The notes under the pieces: model-generated
Databases searched by the model: none
The model's input: only the letters and a program-made list of their open reading frames with translations
What the model was told of the DNA's origin: nothing
Shown here: piece by piece, positions 6,491 to 6,606 of the stretch
Numbering within the stretch: position 1 is the stretch's first letter
Layout: every line of letters starts with the position of its first letter
Assembly (NCBI GenBank): GCA_029939445.1
Contig: JAOZSY010000069.1
Span: 1 to 6,606, forward strand
Length of the DNA: 6,606 nucleotides
Direction of reading: 5' to 3'
From: Bacteroidales bacterium
GTDB lineage: Bacteria; Bacteroidota; Bacteroidia; Bacteroidales; UBA1556
Position numbers and translations under genes: made by a program

Positions 6491-6606
6491 ATGATAACTA
6501 TAAAATCGCTTAAGGAATTACAGGAAAACTTAGAAGAAGGAGAACAGTCTTTTGTTCTGTTATACAAAGGCGGAAGTAAGCAGAGTGAATGTGCGCTGGA
6601 AAGCGT
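6491..6606 (+). CDS. Small protein, probably thioredoxin-like, N-terminal part (3' end outside window)
   Basis: An ATG at 6491 opens a frame that runs to the right edge without a stop (38 whole codons). The peptide begins MITIKSLKELQENLEE, a short amphipathic helix-like segment, then a beta-strand-like SFVLLYKG followed by GSKQSECALES. This layout (helix, strand, then a cysteine-bearing turn leading into a helix) resembles the start of thioredoxin-fold proteins, and I recall similar small Bacteroidota proteins with a 'YK.GS.QS.CA' signature being annotated as thioredoxin family. Unlike classical thioredoxin there is no CXXC in the visible part: only C34 is present, near where the active-site pair would fall. 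An upstream ATG at 6480 is in another frame and stops after four codons. There is no Shine-Dalgarno motif, as for the other genes here. That this is a real gene is likely; the family call is tentative because only the N terminus is visible. Confidence 0.55.
   Translation, partial: MITIKSLKELQENLEEGEQSFVLLYKGGSKQSECALES

Noticed and set aside
1..6606. Search for a new defence, mobile or CRISPR-like system.
   Set aside because: No transposase, integrase, toxin-antitoxin pair, repeat-spacer array or tRNA-associated insertion is visible; the genes are intact housekeeping types with similar base composition throughout.

Overview
This AT-rich window looks like ordinary chromosomal housekeeping DNA from a member of the Bacteroidota. 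The closest guess is a Bacteroidales/Marinilabiliales-like organism, but that rank is inference. Three observations support the phylum. The starts are preceded by A/T-rich leaders with no Shine-Dalgarno motif. TAnnTTTG elements of the Bacteroidota sigma-ABfr type lie upstream of three of the gene starts. The fructose-bisphosphatase is the class III type found in Firmicutes and Bacteroidota.

Layout, left to right: the C-terminal part of an EamA/DMT-family membrane transporter (+, cut by the left edge); a phosphomannomutase/phosphoglucomutase (+); a convergent pair junction with a heptamer repeat and long hairpin; dUTPase dut (-); a 162-bp divergent promoter region; class III fructose-1,6-bisphosphatase fbp (+); a YgiQ-type radical SAM protein (+) 31 bp downstream, probably cotranscribed with fbp; a 108-bp spacer; and the first 38 codons of a small, probably thioredoxin-fold protein (+, cut by the right edge).

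The two sugar-phosphate enzymes fit one route. Fbp commits carbon to gluconeogenesis at fructose-6-phosphate. The hexose phosphomutase then interconverts hexose 6- and 1-phosphates that feed nucleotide-sugar and polysaccharide synthesis. They are separated by the oppositely oriented dut, so they do not form an operon. Dut removes dUTP and supplies dUMP for thymidylate synthesis. The YgiQ family has conserved radical SAM features but no reaction I can name with confidence.

I find no mobile element, CRISPR array, rRNA or tRNA gene, or defence system, and none of the genes looks frameshifted or broken. I see no new multi-gene system. The points most worth a second look are the repeat/hairpin at the manB-dut junction, the second cysteine cluster in YgiQ, the altered active-site loop of the phosphomutase, and the single-cysteine motif in the partial gene at the right edge.
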